Positions 13,926 through 29,105 of a stretch of DNA of 64,000 nt are shown in pieces (positions within the stretch are counted from its first letter, which is position 1; each line of letters begins with the position of its first letter). Position numbers and translations under genes: made by a program. The stretch is taken from NCBI RefSeq assembly GCF_965638725.1, contig NC_134950.1:24704932-24768931 (forward strand), written 5' to 3'. This DNA comes from Aptenodytes patagonicus. Its lineage: Eukaryota; Chordata; Aves; Sphenisciformes; Spheniscidae. Below the pieces are notes generated by a model. The model worked only from the letters and a program-made list of their open reading frames with translations, searched no databases and was not told where the DNA came from.

Positions 13926-14510
13926 TTGTTTTTAATAAAATGCAGCATATTGAAAGGGCATGTCTCAACATGTCTTGACCCATCCAAACTGGATCAAGAT
14001 GGAGAGCCCCATATTGAAACCAGTCCGCTCCCCGGATGGGGCCTATTGTCCCTGGGGAGCAGAAAGTGTCCCTGCCTCGCCACGGGGCAGAAACCAGCCA
14101 GCCTTGCTCCTACCAGCCATGCACCCACCCCTCTCCTGGCTGCTTTGGGGGGAACATATTTTCAGGCTCCAGTGCTGCGGGGAGTCCTGGGAGTTCATTC
14201 AACCATCTTGACCAGCCTTTGTACTACCAGAGTCTGTCTAAATTACTGGCGAGCACAGCGTGGAAACCAGAGTGTTAAGTCCTCGGGGACAGTTTACAAA
14301 GCCCACCTAATTTTGGGGCAGGGATCTTTTCCCTGCCAGTGCTCCAACCCACAGTTGTATGAGAACGGTCCTGGGGCTCCCCAAGGAGAAGGAATAATGC
14401 ACTGGCCAAAACCCCAAATTCTTCTCTCATGGCCCCTGAACAGCATCTATCATTGCCGTGAGGAGTGTTTCAGGGCACCTCTGCTGCCGCCTGGCAGAGG
14501 AAACCCCTGA
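13926..14510 (+). other. Unassigned 194-codon open frame
   Basis: This is the longest open frame outside the CpG islands, starting at an ATG at 13926. The product has no domain, signal peptide or membrane segment I recognise, and other frames here are also open for 80 codons. GCCCACCTA-TTTT occurs just before it (about 13891) and inside (about 14302), which suggests repeat-derived sequence. It is probably not coding. Confidence 0.3.
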
Positions 14511-17500
14511 AAACTAGGTTTTAAAATGAAGTCGCCTTCCTAACCCTCTTTATTGTGGCTGGGACGCTGTAATGTGCTTGGGGGTTTACTGGGATGCTTA
14601 GACAGCAAACCGTGTGATGGTAGTACCGGAGTTTCTTGAGCGTCACTGGGAGGTTGTCTACTACAACAAGGCCCTGATCCTCCATTGATCTCAATGCTAT
14701 TAGAAAAAACAGTATTAATAGCAGTGTTAAAGTTGAGAGCTCGGGGAGCTGCTACTTTTCACAGCTTGCGACTGAAACTGTGTAAGTGCACTTTACAGCG
14801 TGTTCTCTCATCTGCAATTTCCTGTTGCTGAAACCTGAAGAATTTCGGTCAAACCAGGTTGCTGCCTGCAAGTGGCTGTGGGGCAAAGGCCGGTGAGCAG
14901 GGAAGGTCCCATGCCATTCCCTCACCTGAATCAGGACTTCGCCCCCCATGGGGCTTTTAGGGAAATTAACCTGTTGTGCCCCAGAGCTTAGGGAGACAAC
15001 CAACTAACTGCAGGACAAGGTGGCATCAGCCTACAGTTTGGCTGCTCTTTGGTGGCAAGTGTCCACATGCACTCTCTTACCCGGCGGTACTTTGTAGCAA
15101 AAGCCAGGTATCTCGTCCCTTGTGAGAGCGGACAAGTGAATTTGCATTTATGAGGGGGTTAAAGAATACATAAGAACAGTTTCTTGGCAGTAGCTGAGAT
15201 GCTGAACTTCCCTGTTTTCCCCGCAATAACTTGTTCATCTGCCTGCATCCTCACTTTCCAGTTGGAAAACTCTGTTGAAGCAAACAAACAAATGCTGCCT
15301 CTGTAGGGCTAGACTTGGGTGAAGGCAGCGAGGTCCCTACCTACAGCCCTCGCTCCTGCGCCGTAATCCCAGCTTATTTGGATTTACTGTCTGATTTTAG
15401 GAAACTGATCCTGTTGTGCCCCCAGGAAAGGACAGGACCATGCGACTGCATCGCAGTCTAATTTTTCATTAAAAAATTTGTGTGTCTAGAGTTTGTTTTT
15501 GTTTTAACTAGGCAAATGGGACTCAGAAACATGTGAGTTGCCCACAGCTGAACTACTGAAAAACTGTTAGGTAGTTTTTCATTTTTTTAATAGGAGTTTG
15601 AAAATATGAATCATGGCAAAGATATGGTTGTAGCTTGGCAAGAACATGACATGTGATGGTATGAGCTGCCAGATGCCTCTTAATGCAGCATTAATTTCAA
15701 GACCCACTTTTCCGTGAAAGAAAATTAGAGGATAATGGAGGCATGACAAAAGAAGACGGGGAAGATCTGACCCACTCACCCAGATTCATTCTGTCATCTA
15801 TGTAACTGAAATCCCCTCGAAGGCTTCCTTGCTTTCCTAGCGTTTCTCTGTTGTGGTCTATGCCCATGCATCTCCAGGACAGGATCAGGCCGTCATTTCC
15901 ACTGTGGAGTGGGAAAAGGAGGCCACAACATGGAAATGAGAGGCAGAGTCATGGGGTGCTTGTGTGGTTAAATGATTCATCCCAGCAGAACCAGCTCCTG
16001 GACTAAATCAGGGCTGGGTTTACATTGTACCCCAGCCAGGCAGCCTTGAAAGGGCTCTGAAGGCCAGGGCGCCTTGCAGGCAGGTGTGCCGCATTTGCAT
16101 TGCCCTCGCAGGCAGCCTGAGCATGCCTGGGACTGGAGCTGCCCAGAAATCCTGTCTGCCATCGCAGCTGGGCCTTGAGGCCTTCTAGAAAGGTCCCTGA
16201 GGCTTTGCCTACCCGCCACCCTCCTTGCCAGCCCAGCACGCAGGCAGTCAGGGCAGCGCGCAGCTGGCACAGCACAGGGAGCCGCAGGGTTGTGCTGGAA
16301 GTATTAATTAGGGCTTTCCCCAGGACTGGCTTCAAGGGCACTGGAGCAGGCAGTCTGTGACCATAGGTGGTGCTGAGCTGCTCCTTTGCAGGAGCTTTGG
16401 TCCTTTTCCTGCTGAGCACTGAGTGCTGAGCATTGTCACCCAGCTTAGCCTGGGGCCCATGGGACCCCGGGAGGAGAGGGTGCCTCTGCGACCTGGAAGA
16501 ATTCGCTGTGCTTGCTAACTGCGAGCCCCAGATTAACATAATCCAGCTGTCTGCCTGTGTTTATCAAGCCAAAGAATTTACAAGGTTTAAATAAAAGGAC
16601 CATGATATAGCGACGAAAGCACCTAAATCACTAACTTGTGCGGAAGATATCAAGCCTGTAGCAGCCGTGCCCATTTCACGCAGAGGCTCAAGCACAAGCT
16701 CTCCCCGTGTGCTCAGCGTGGCACGTGGAGCACAGGCTGCTTTGAACGCGGGCAAACTTGCATTAACACGATGGGAAGGAGCAGCTACATTCTAGCGCAC
16801 CAGTGATCCATGCAAAATGGGTCACTGGGAGATTTAGAAACTGTACCTTTCAATCCCAGCCAAAGAGATACATCAAGGCACACTGACGTGAAGCACGACT
16901 GACACACCTTGAGGCATCTTCAGTGCACTGAGTGGTAGTGACGCCAAAGGATGTCAGCTGGCAATATCAGAGACAATGCCTCGTAAATAATCTCTGAGGA
17001 AAAAAAGAAAAAAAGGCTTTACTTCCTCTTACGCTTGAAAAAAGAAAAGCAATCAATCAATCAATCTCCTTCCCCCAGACAAACGAATGGGTCTCCACAA
17101 TGCCCTAGCGTGTAGGAGATCCCTCACGAGTGTGCAGCGAGGGAGCCGCAGGTCAAGGCGCTGCCAGAGGAGTGGGAGTCTCACAGCACTGCCTACGGCA
17201 AGGCACCACCGGCACCACCCGCACCGGTAGGTTTCCTGCCTATCTGCACAGGGAAGGTGAAGTTTGCTCGTTGCAAAGCCAGAAGTCTGGGGAATTTCTG
17301 CACAGAAGGAAAGCAGAAGGAGCAGGGGTTTGTAATCTTCTCCCAGCTGCGGCCCTCAGCCCTGTGAGGCGATGGAGCCACTCTCTGGATCCTACGAGAA
17401 TTTCAGGGAAGCAAAAGTCCTGCTGGTCCCCTTCTCCTACCAGGAGGATGGCGATGGCAGATGGACCCCAAAGGCCTAGAGATTCGCTCGGTCGCTCCCG

Positions 17501-20500
17501 AGCAGACCAGGGACTGCCCAGTGACCTCCTTGACCCCCTTCTGCTGTGACCTCAATGGAGTCATCGGCAGGATGGCTTATGGGAGCACTCCCCCAGCTCC
17601 TAAAATCCAGACCAGCCTTGTGATGGCCACCAGGCCCGGCTGCTGGGGCTAGCAGTAGTCTGCAGCCAGCAGAGAGAGCGCTTCAACCAGAGCAGCCAAG
17701 TCTGAGAGGAGACATCTATCCGTCCCCTGGGGCCACCGCATCTCCCAGCACAGCACGTGGGGTCTCCGCCAAGGCCGTGCCGCCTGTGTGCCCGTCTGTA
17801 CCCCTGCCTGTGTGTCAGCTGGGGATGCGACCTGTTTGCCCTCCCCTGGTACAGCCATGCTGGCCGGGCCCTGCTGCATAGATTACTCGCTTCAGGCTGA
17901 GCTCGGTGTTTTCCCTATCAGTAAATTTTTAAGTAAGTTTTTAAAGTCAATTGGCACTGCAAAGTTTTGCCCTGGTGCTGACAGAGGAAGAAGCTTTCCT
18001 GGGGAAGGCGGCCGTGCATGGCTCCAGCTCAGCCATGTGGGGATGAAGATGCAAGGCCGCTGTGCTGGGGAGTAAATGCTTTCGGGGTCCCACTCCGCTT
18101 AGCATAAATTGCCGGGCAGTATTTGAAAGTCACACCTGGGAAAGGGTGCTCAGGCTTGCAAGGGATTCTCAGAGGAGGGGGAGCAGCCTACACTTTGCAT
18201 TGCCTTAATTCTGCAGATTTAGAAAAGATGTTTAGTGTTCTCAGCATAAATGTTTTTGCATCTCTTGTTTGATAGACTAGAAGCTTCTAGAGAAAGTTTC
18301 ACAAACATCTGCATCTGGATTTTTTAAAATAGAGATTAAAATGAATGTTTTATACAGATGTGATGCCTTTATTTTGAATGTAAATAAACATTTTTAAATC
18401 TAAGTATTCCTCTCTAATAACTTCAACAAAAATAACATTTTGGCTAGTAGCTAACCTATTTTTGCCATAGTTACACCATTGTAAGTAGAAAAAAGAACTA
18501 ATGAAAGCTTCTGTAATTAGGGAGGAAAGGAAATGCTGTGAGGAGGGAAAGATACGCTGGAAACACGGTACAATATTAATATAAAAGCAACATATACCTA
18601 AATCCTTGTGTAATGTATCTTGGTAAACAAAGTCACTCTTCCACACATAAAGGACTATCTGCAGTTACCATATTAGGAGCATGGAGCGATTAGAGGCTCC
18701 GAGGTACCAGTGCAGCTTAGCTGACTAACTGCAAACTCCATCTTGAAATTTTGGGGCCAGTACACTGCTTTTTTCATTCACCTCAAACTGTTGGCTCCTC
18801 TTGACCTCCACCGAGGGCCACGAAGTCTGGGACGGCAGCGCTGCTGCCAGCAGTGCTCCCACCCCGAGCAGCCGGGGCTGCCGCTGGCCGTCTGCACTGC
18901 CGATCCTGGTCCTCCTGGGACCACGCTGTTGGCTCTGTGCCAGACCCAGCGTGCTTAAAATGGTCTGAGGGCACCTGCACTGACGCCTCCTGAGTGCCAT
19001 GTGGACGTGGCATCGATTAGTGGAGAGGGCAAGTGTGTGAGAAGTACCAGGCAGGGCAAACAAGGTCTAGGTTAGTGAAGAGAGGGCAGCTTGTATGGGC
19101 TGGTGGCTGCAGGACAGATCAAGGCAACAAGTGGAAGCTGGGATGGTTTAAAAAGAGGGAACCAAAAAGCCTGAGTGAGGGAATTTGCTTAGGAAAAGAG
19201 AGGTTGAAACACAGGGTGAGACATGGGAAGGCAAAAAAGAAACAGGAGGAAAAAAGTAGGGAAGGGGATGGAGGAGCGACTAGGCAGGAGGCAGGGTGTA
19301 GTACAGGATGAGGCCAGGGTGAGAGAAGCAGCTCCTGAAGCAAACATCCAGAAGTAGAGCAGTGAGAAGAAAGGAAGAGGAAAGAGGAAAGGGGTGGTGG
19401 TGGTGGAGTTCAATAAATAATGGATTTTCACATGTTTTACTCAAATGGCTTGGATTTATTCAAATAGTGGGACCCTCAGCACCAACCCTTAGACCCAGCC
19501 AGACACGGCCATGCCGCATTCCTGGGTTGCTGTTGGGCTGTTTCCCATTTAGATCTGGGTTGTGCCTGCTCCTGAGGTGGGACTGGTACAAAATTGGGCT
19601 TTGCCAGCAAAGCTGTGCTGGCATCTGGCATGCTGGTCTGGAATAGCATGGCGTGCTGTTGCTATGTAATAGATGACCTCACAGAAGAGTGTTACGCAGA
19701 CATAGCTGGGCTGAGCCGCTCCACCATCGGCTGTGGACAGCATCCATTTCAGCAACTAATGTACAAAAAGCTCAGTTTTCAGATGCAACCTAAAGGACTT
19801 TGATTTTTTAATCCGATTTGCCCCCCAAAAATGGAGATTATGGCCAGAATATATCTTATTATCTGCTGGTTTTTCTCCCTGGTATGTAGCACAGCTAGTC
19901 CTTCTCCCTGCTACCCCACTGCAGCTGCACAGCACAAGGTGAAGAACGAATGGCGCCAGCGCAGGCAGTGCAGAAAAAAAATGGGGCAAAGGGAGAGAAA
20001 GGAACACAGGGAAGTGGGAGGCAGGTGGTTTGGGAAGCTCCAGGAAACTGCGGAAGTGCGGAGCTGCGTGCTGTGTGCTGGGACTGAGCTTCAGAGGGAA
20101 GGAGGATACTTCACACAGACACAAACGGCAGTCACGGGGATATTAGTTTATTTAGTGTTTGCACTGTGAACGTCAGGATGGCACTTTATGGCTATAAAAA
20201 CCCTAGCCCTGCCCCAGAGATAGCTTTACAGAACCTGTTTCTGTTCCCGACAGGTCTAATACAACCAAACCGTATGTGTATTTTAGCATGTTCTTTATAG
20301 CTGCTTCTGAAATTTCCCAGGGAGAGATGATCCCGAATGGATCATGTCCAAAAAGCGAATGGAGCGTGTCAGTGCCATAGGTAAGTGTATTGATGTTAAG
20401 GACAAATACTAAATCGTCCTCTGACATTTTAAGATGATAGCTACTGGTTTAAATTTAAAAACCAGTCCAGGGACCAACTGTTAGAGATACTTGTCACTGC

Positions 20501-22079
20501 CCCTCTTCAGCAATTTGGGCTTTGTTCTGGCCGCTGAACTTTTGAAATCCTCAGAAGAAAAATTTACAGTCTGTGTCTGCTCAGGGGAAGATTATTAAAC
20601 AAGCAACCCCAAACAATTAAATAAAACCTTAGCTATATGCAATCATTTTAATTTAGTCCTTTGATATCGTTCATCTGATTAAGTTCTTGCCAAACAAACT
20701 GCACATAGAACTTGGCCTAGGAAGAGCGGACTAAGCCCATATGTATCCTGACAGAGGTGTTTACTCGAACGGAGTTATCCCAGCCTCGCTGTGCGTACTC
20801 GGGTACGCAAAAGGGCCTGGGGACAGGAACTCGGAGAACAATAAGGATAGAGAAACTTAGAGGAAATAACCTACTGGGAGAATGGGAATGCACTGGGAAT
20901 AGAAAAATCAGACAGGAAGAAATCAGATATTGGGAAGATGCCTACGGAGAGGGAGTGAGAGATGCCCACGGAGAGAGGTTTGGAGAGGAGCAATGTGCTG
21001 GGGAGAGAGCACAGGGGCTGCCAGCACAGGAGGAAGGCAGTCCCAGGCGTGCAGCACCCCAGTGAGGGAAAGGGTGCAAGTCACAGGGGGTGAAGAGGAG
21101 GAGAGTAGATGGCCCTTAAATAAACTTTGACTAGAGAGGCTGTTCTTCAGCCAGCAGACCAGTATTTCTGGCTGCAGAAACTTTGTATTCCCTCCCTATC
21201 TTGCTGGACAGGAGCAGATGGAGAGGTAGGCCTTGACTGCCTAAGAAATTTTGACCGAGCTTGAGACTCATGTGTGCCACATCAGTGGAAACTCACCTGG
21301 CTGCCTCGGCCTGGGGCAGAGTGGGGCTGGCTCGGGGGTCCCTGCCCCTGGCCCCAGGGTGGGTACAGTGGCCCTCTGTGGAGGCAGCAGACAGCGATAA
21401 CAAGCAGTCGCAGGCAGTAATGCAGCCCTTTCTGCACCGATGGCCCGGCTGCAACCCAGGCGCTGCTGGTTTTGACTCACTACTCATTAACAGGGTCCAG
21501 GCAGTGTGGTTCTCTGCTGCAGGACCAACGAGGGTCAGGGTTGGGGACACTGCAGCCACCCAAGCCCTGTCAGCATCTGCTCCCCATAGGCCTGGTGGGA
21601 CTGTGAACAGACCATCCCGGAGCCCTGGCACCCTCCCAGGTGGGGCCCAGGAATGGAGTCCTCCCCGCTGAGCCAGATGCAGGGGGATCACTCCCCCCGC
21701 CAGGCAGGGCTCCCTGAGCTGGGGAGGGGGGGATTTCTCCCTGCCATTCTAACCTGGTCCTTAGTTGGAGAGAGGATTAGGGCAGGACGGGTGTCCCTAG
21801 CCTGGAAAAGAACAACTTTTGGGGCCCCAAACTACCCAAGACACTGCAGGGAGGATGCTGGGAGTGACAAGAGCAGTGGGGCGGCAGAGGAGGACTTGCA
21901 CATCCAAGCCACCTTGCAATGCATCAGGGAAAATGCCTCAGCGCTGGCACCAGGCCTTCCCGGAGGGGACCAGAGGCACTAGTGAGGGGCTCGCAAGGGT
22001 GACAAGGGAGGGGAGGCCGGGTGTCGGTGCCGCCACCCTGCTACCTGCATACTGGGTGCAGGCGCTGAGCATGCAGCCC
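14511..22079. other. Intergenic, mixed GC
   Basis: GC-richer patches at 15900-16500, 17100-18100 and 20750-22000 carry overlapping open frames on both strands without recognisable products. It includes (AATC)n at about 17050-17066, a GA-rich tract at 19240-19400, and a repeat relic at about 14672-14705 (GGCCCTGATCCT then CATTGATCTCAATG). Confidence 0.6.
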
Positions 22080-22400
22080 GTGGGGTGTGCACGCCGGGCC
22101 GCCGAGGCGGGGGGCGGCTCGGGGCTTACAAGGGCGGCGAGGGAAGGAGAGAGAAGGGGGAGCTCCCGCGGGGGGACGAGGGTCTCCCGGGAGGGGGGAA
22201 CAGCCCCTCTCCTCGGCGCGTGGACCTGTGCTCGGCAGCGGGCGGCTCCCGCGGGCGCGGCGCGGCGCGGATGGAGGGGGGGAGACGCGGGGGGGTCTCC
22301 CCGCTGCCAGCGCCGCCGCGGGCCCGGCCTGGGCAGCGCCGCCGCCCTGCGAGGGGCTCGCGGGGGGGCCCCGGGGCGGTATTTGCGCCTCGCTGTTTGC
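22080..22400. promoter_or_regulatory. Small CpG island downstream of OSR2
   Basis: This is a compact GC- and CpG-rich block (GGCGCGGCGCGGCGCG-like stretches around 22250-22270) below the OSR2 polyadenylation signals. No gene is recognised. On the plus strand it is followed by an acceptor-like TTTGCTTCCAG at about 22396-22406. That may be chance. Confidence 0.6.
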
Positions 22401-22856
22401 TTCCAGAGCTGTGGGGAAAGAATCGTCTTCTACAGGATAAAGTCCCTGTCTACGCGGGTGAATTGCCCGTGTCCAAAGTCTACTGGCAGGAGGCTGTCTA
22501 CTGCAATCTCCGCGAAAGGGATGGCTTTTACAATATATGGGCTGATTGCAAATAAGTTACTAATAAGCCGCTTTGGCGTAAGAACGGCTCTATGCATTAT
22601 TTCCTAAGATCTGTTTATTTGCAAGTATTTCTTTCTTTCTCTTCTTAAAAAAAAAAAAATATTTCGTTCGGGAAAATAAAAAAAGTACAGAAGTTAATAT
22701 TTAGACATTCAGACTATTAAGTAATGGAGCTATAAACTCGCAAATACGGCACTTTCATTTTACTTAACAATAGATAACACAACAGCGACAGTGAAACAGG
22801 CCAAACAAAAGCGATCACCAAAATTGTTGTGACAGTACAATTACCCGGCTAGGAAA

Positions 22857-23320
22857 TTTATTCAATATGCTTTACCATTGCATTGACACAGCAGGAAAAA
22901 AAAGCCCAAATGTTCAGAGAATAATACAAGAAGGCAGGAGGTATTTGGAAAAAAAAAGGATTTATTTTGAAATACACTTTTAAGAGATACTTTGCCTCCC
23001 CGATTTGTTACCGATGTGCATGTGACACGACGATACGAAACAAACAAACGAAGAAAACCACATTCTGTACAGAGCTCTAAAATGAGCCGCGAGTATCTAC
23101 AAGATGAGCTTTACGCCTGGGTGTGGGTTGGAGAGGGGCCCGATCCTGCAGTCCGCACTCTCAAAACGAGTTTCGCAGACGTGTGGTAGGAAAGCTTGGC
23201 CCCGAGTCTGCGTGTGTGTCTCCGTGTGTGTGTGTGCGCGTCTGTGAGTTCCTACAACACAGTCCTTGAGTAAAATGGGCAAGTTGGAGCTGCCGGAGCG
23301 GGCGCGGGTCCCTGGCTGCT
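22857..23320 (-). other. OSR2: OSR2 3' UTR, probable extent
   Basis: This is the stretch after the stop codon, extended to the second AATAAA on the minus strand. AATAAA hexamers (read as tttatt on the plus strand) occur at 22966-22961, 22862-22857 and 22619-22614. The first two give UTRs of roughly 370-480 nt. A short (TG)n run lies at about 23212-23240. The true cleavage site cannot be chosen by eye. Confidence 0.55.
22961..22966 (-). terminator. Candidate OSR2 polyadenylation signal AATAAA
   Basis: AATAAA on the minus strand about 355 nt past the stop, followed downstream by a T-rich run (the a-run at 22950-22958 on the plus strand). Further hexamers at 22857-22862 and 22614-22619 could be used instead. 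Confidence 0.45.
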
Positions 23321-26000
<2,680 letters not shown>

Positions 26001-26285
26001 TCAAATTAAACGAATCGTGGAAAAATGCACCCGGAACGGAGCCGGGGCCGCTCCGCTCCCCGCCGACCCCCCTCCACCGTCCCCCCGCAGCGCCCAGCCC
26101 GGGCCGCGGCCACCGCGGGGACCCCCGGGGCCGCCTCCCTCCTGCCCTCCGCGCCGACCTGGCCCCCGGCGCCGCTCCCACCCTCCGCCCGGCCTCCCGC
26201 GGGCGCGGGGGCCCCGACCCCGACCCCTCCTGGCTGGGGCCTCCCCGGGAAGGAGCAGGGTGCTCACGGAGAGCAGAGGCAGGCC

Positions 26286-26317
26286 CCGGGGGGCGGCGGG
26301 GGGGGAGAGGGGGGGGA
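26286..26317 (+). repeat. G-rich tract with quadruplex potential
   Basis: Clustered runs of six to nine G separated by one to five other bases lie in the OSR2 leader intron, about 0.7 kb above the start codon. The G-rich strand is the non-transcribed-sense (plus) strand. Confidence 0.8.
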
Positions 26318-27249
26318 TAAACCCCGCGTTTATCCCAGCTCGGGTGCTTATTTTTCTTCCTTCAACAACAACTCATTTATCAAGATAACCGAGGGAGAGA
26401 AAAGGAGCTCCTGCCCCGCACGCACACCTCCTACCCAGCCCCCCGCGCCGCAGGTCCTAAATAAATCCACTTTGCGCTGAGATCCCTTCCAGATGGCCGG
26501 GGCCGCCCCACGCAGCCTGCCCGGGCCCGGGCGATCCCATCGGCGGCGCGGAAAGCGGCCGGCCCGGAGGCCTCCCCGGCCCGCCGAGGGCTGCCCCGCA
26601 ACCCGGCACGGCGCTGCCCCGCAGCCGGCTCCTTCCATCCCGCAGGGCCGGGAAGGGGGAGCGCAGCCCCGGCGGGACGGGGCCGTCCGGCCGAGCTCCC
26701 CGCACCCCCTCCGCCGTCCCCCGGCCGGGAGCTCCGCCGGCGCGGCGGGGCCGTGAGCTAATGAGCGGTGTGTGACTGTCAGAGGGTTTCACTCAGCCCA
26801 TTCAACCGAAACCGCCGGGCCCGCTTCTCCCGCCGCCCGGGGGGACCCCTCGGCGCCCCCGGGGAGACGTTCCCCGCCCGCGGGGCAGGGGGGCATCGGC
26901 GCGGGGGGCAAGCCCCTGCCCTCTCCTTTTTTTGTTTTCGGTGAGGGTTCACTTCCAGCAGCCAAGCGGCTGCCACGATCCAGAAAAGCGGCGAAAGCAA
27001 GCGCCGGGGTCTCTCCGGGCCTGTAAACGAGAGGTAGGGCCGAGGGTGCCCCAGCACCTCCTGGGATTTGGGTAGAGGGACTGGTAACGCGTAGTTTCCA
27101 AAATAAACAAGACACCCTCCCCCAAAAAAATCCTAAAATAAAACCCCCAAAACAACAACAAAAATAAAGGAAACCCGCGGAGCGCAGAGCCCGCGCCCCG
27201 GGAGCAGCGTCCCTGCCCCTCCGGGCCGCCGCCGCCCCGCAGCCCTCAC

Positions 27250-27510
27250 CGCGGCCACACGCCGCTGGGCCGCTCCGCTGGCACCGTGCAGCCGCCGGGT
27301 GGAAAGCGACTTTTGGATATTTTTCCTAAAATTCCTTTCTTCCCCGTTCGTGGCACTGCACTGAATTTGCCCTCCGGGGAAAAAATGCGGCAACGAGGTC
27401 GGGTGTGAACTGCAGCGCTACCCACCCCCGTTTTCGTTTTCCTTGAATCGTGGCTCTCCCGGATTTCCTCCGCTGCTGCCCAGTTTTTCTCGTTTGTGAC
27501 TGTATCGAGA
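27250..27510 (-). other. OSR2: Candidate OSR2 non-coding leader exon A (proximal)
   Basis: This is a putative first exon inferred from a TATA-like box at 27545-27538 and a donor CCGCG|GTGAGGG at 27250/27249. Splicing to the acceptor at 25669 would remove about 1.58 kb. The upper boundary (about 27510) is only the expected 25-30 nt below the TATA box. No protein is claimed; an open frame through this region has no family resemblance. It may be a chance pairing of motifs in GC-rich DNA. Confidence 0.35.
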
Positions 27511-27537
27511 CCGGGGACGGTGTTATCGATACGACCT

Positions 27538-27545
27538 ATTATATA
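27538..27545 (-). promoter_or_regulatory. TATA-like box, TATATAAT on the minus strand
   Basis: TATATAAT lies in otherwise mixed-GC sequence in the OSR2 upstream region, oriented toward OSR2. It would place initiation near 27510, about 1.9 kb above the start codon. A T15-type homopolymer lies just above it at 27554-27568 on the plus strand. Confidence 0.35.
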
Positions 27546-28205
27546 CGGCGACCTTTTTTTTTTTTTTGGAGGGGCTTGGTTATAGAGACTTATTTTTAAA
27601 GATGTCGTAGTGTGAGTTCCTATTCGCTTTCCGCCGGGAACCGACACAGAGGCAATAAAATCTCTCTTCGCTGGCTGCTACCGCGGCTCCTGCCTCCATC
27701 CCGGCTCGCTGCGGCTGGGTTTCGGAGCCACCGGCTACGAACTATGACCGAGGTAGGCACGGGATTTCTGCAGGGCAGAGCTTCGTCCTTTACAGCCGCG
27801 TTTTGAGGCGATATGTGCTGGTGTCATTGCAGGGCGCTCGTTTTCGTGCCAAAGAACCAAGTCCGAAAAACTATTCCGAACACGAAACCCGTATTTTAAC
27901 TCAGAAACACTGTTGCCTGAACCACGGTACGTCTATTACTATTCGTACTCGGAGGTAACTTTATTATAAACCTACCAAAAAAGACCAAAAAGTGCCTTCG
28001 TGCGTGATTTTGAGGCTACTTATAATAAGGTGCGGGGGGGGGAAAGTCAACCAAAAACGGATATTACTTAAACCTTGGCACTTCCTTTTCCCTTGCCATT
28101 CAGAGCCCTTAATTAAATTAAGCCCGGTGCCTCGGCAGTACGCCCCTCTCTACCTGCCTGCCCGCCCGCTGCCGGCTCGGCCGGCGCTCCCCTTCCTCCC
28201 GCGGC

Positions 28206-28235
28206 GGGGCCGGGGCCGGGGCCGGGGCCGGGGCC
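28206..28235 (+). repeat. Five perfect GGGGCC hexamers
   Basis: There are five uninterrupted copies of GGGGCC on the plus strand, read as GGCCCC on the OSR2-sense strand. If leader exon B is used, they fall in the OSR2 leader intron. Four or more G4 runs make a G-quadruplex possible on the plus strand. Confidence 0.95.
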
Positions 28236-28676
28236 GTGCCTCGAGGGCGCTGCGGTCGTTCCCGGGGAGCGGGTGGGCCCGGGGCTCCTCCGCTCCCCGC
28301 CAGCCTCACCCGAAGCCGCGGCCGCCGCTGCCCGCGCAGCCAGGTATATTTCCACGGGCCGAGGACTGCTCCGGCGCGACCCGCGGGTCAGCCCCGGAGT
28401 CCACGCACCGACCGGCTCCTCCCCGCGAGGAATTTCGCGTGAAGGACATCGACCCCGCACTCCGGGACGCCCCCGCCGCCCGGCCCCGCACCAACGCGGC
28501 CGCGGCGTGCGGGGGAGACCCGCACCCGAACCGCCGCGGAACTGCAAACTGAAAGTAAACCCGGCGGCCCCGCGCTCCCCGCCGAGGGGACGCTCCCCTC
28601 CCGGGGCCCGGCCGCGGCCCCGCCGCCCCGCTCCCGCCGACGGCATCGGGCAAGGCGGGCCGGGGGAGCCACTTAC

Positions 28677-29105
28677 CTACCGCAGCCGGCTGCTCCTTCC
28701 GGGGCAAAGCCGAGGCGGCGGCCGCGGCACCTTCACGGAGACATTAGATCCACAGCGGGGGCGCTCAGCGGGGCCGGGGCCCGGCGGCGGCCGGCATGTT
28801 GCGGAGCGCTGGGCGGCGGCTGGGAGCTCTGGCTGCGGCGGTCCCGGGGCCCCGGCATAGACCGCCGCCACCCGCCCGCAGCCTCCCGCCTTCGACCCCG
28901 GCGAGGCTCGGCGCGAGTCTGAGCCGCCCCCTGCCCAGTCCATCACATTTCAGCGGTGAGTGGCGTGGAGCGCTGTCCCCGCCCGCCCGCCGCCGCCGGC
29001 CCACCCCGCGGCGCGCACAGCCCCGCGCTCGGGGCCGCGCCGCTCCGCCCCGACGGGAGGGGACCGCCCCCGGCCCCGGCCCGCCCCGCCGCGCCGGCCC
29101 CACTG
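28677..29105 (-). other. OSR2: Candidate OSR2 non-coding leader exon B (distal)
   Basis: A near-perfect donor, GGTAG|GTAAGTGG, is at 28677/28676 on the minus strand inside a CpG island. Joined to 25669 it would leave a 3.0-kb leader intron. The upper limit is guessed from a TTTAAAA motif at about 29134-29140, next to a forkhead-type GTAAACA (about 29104-29110). The donor is the best one in the OSR2 upstream region. Transcription itself is unproven. Confidence 0.4.

Noticed and set aside
27246..27647. 133-codon minus-strand frame over the proximal leader candidate
   Set aside because: It begins upstream of the TATA-like box and has no similarity to OSR2 or other families; treated as non-coding.
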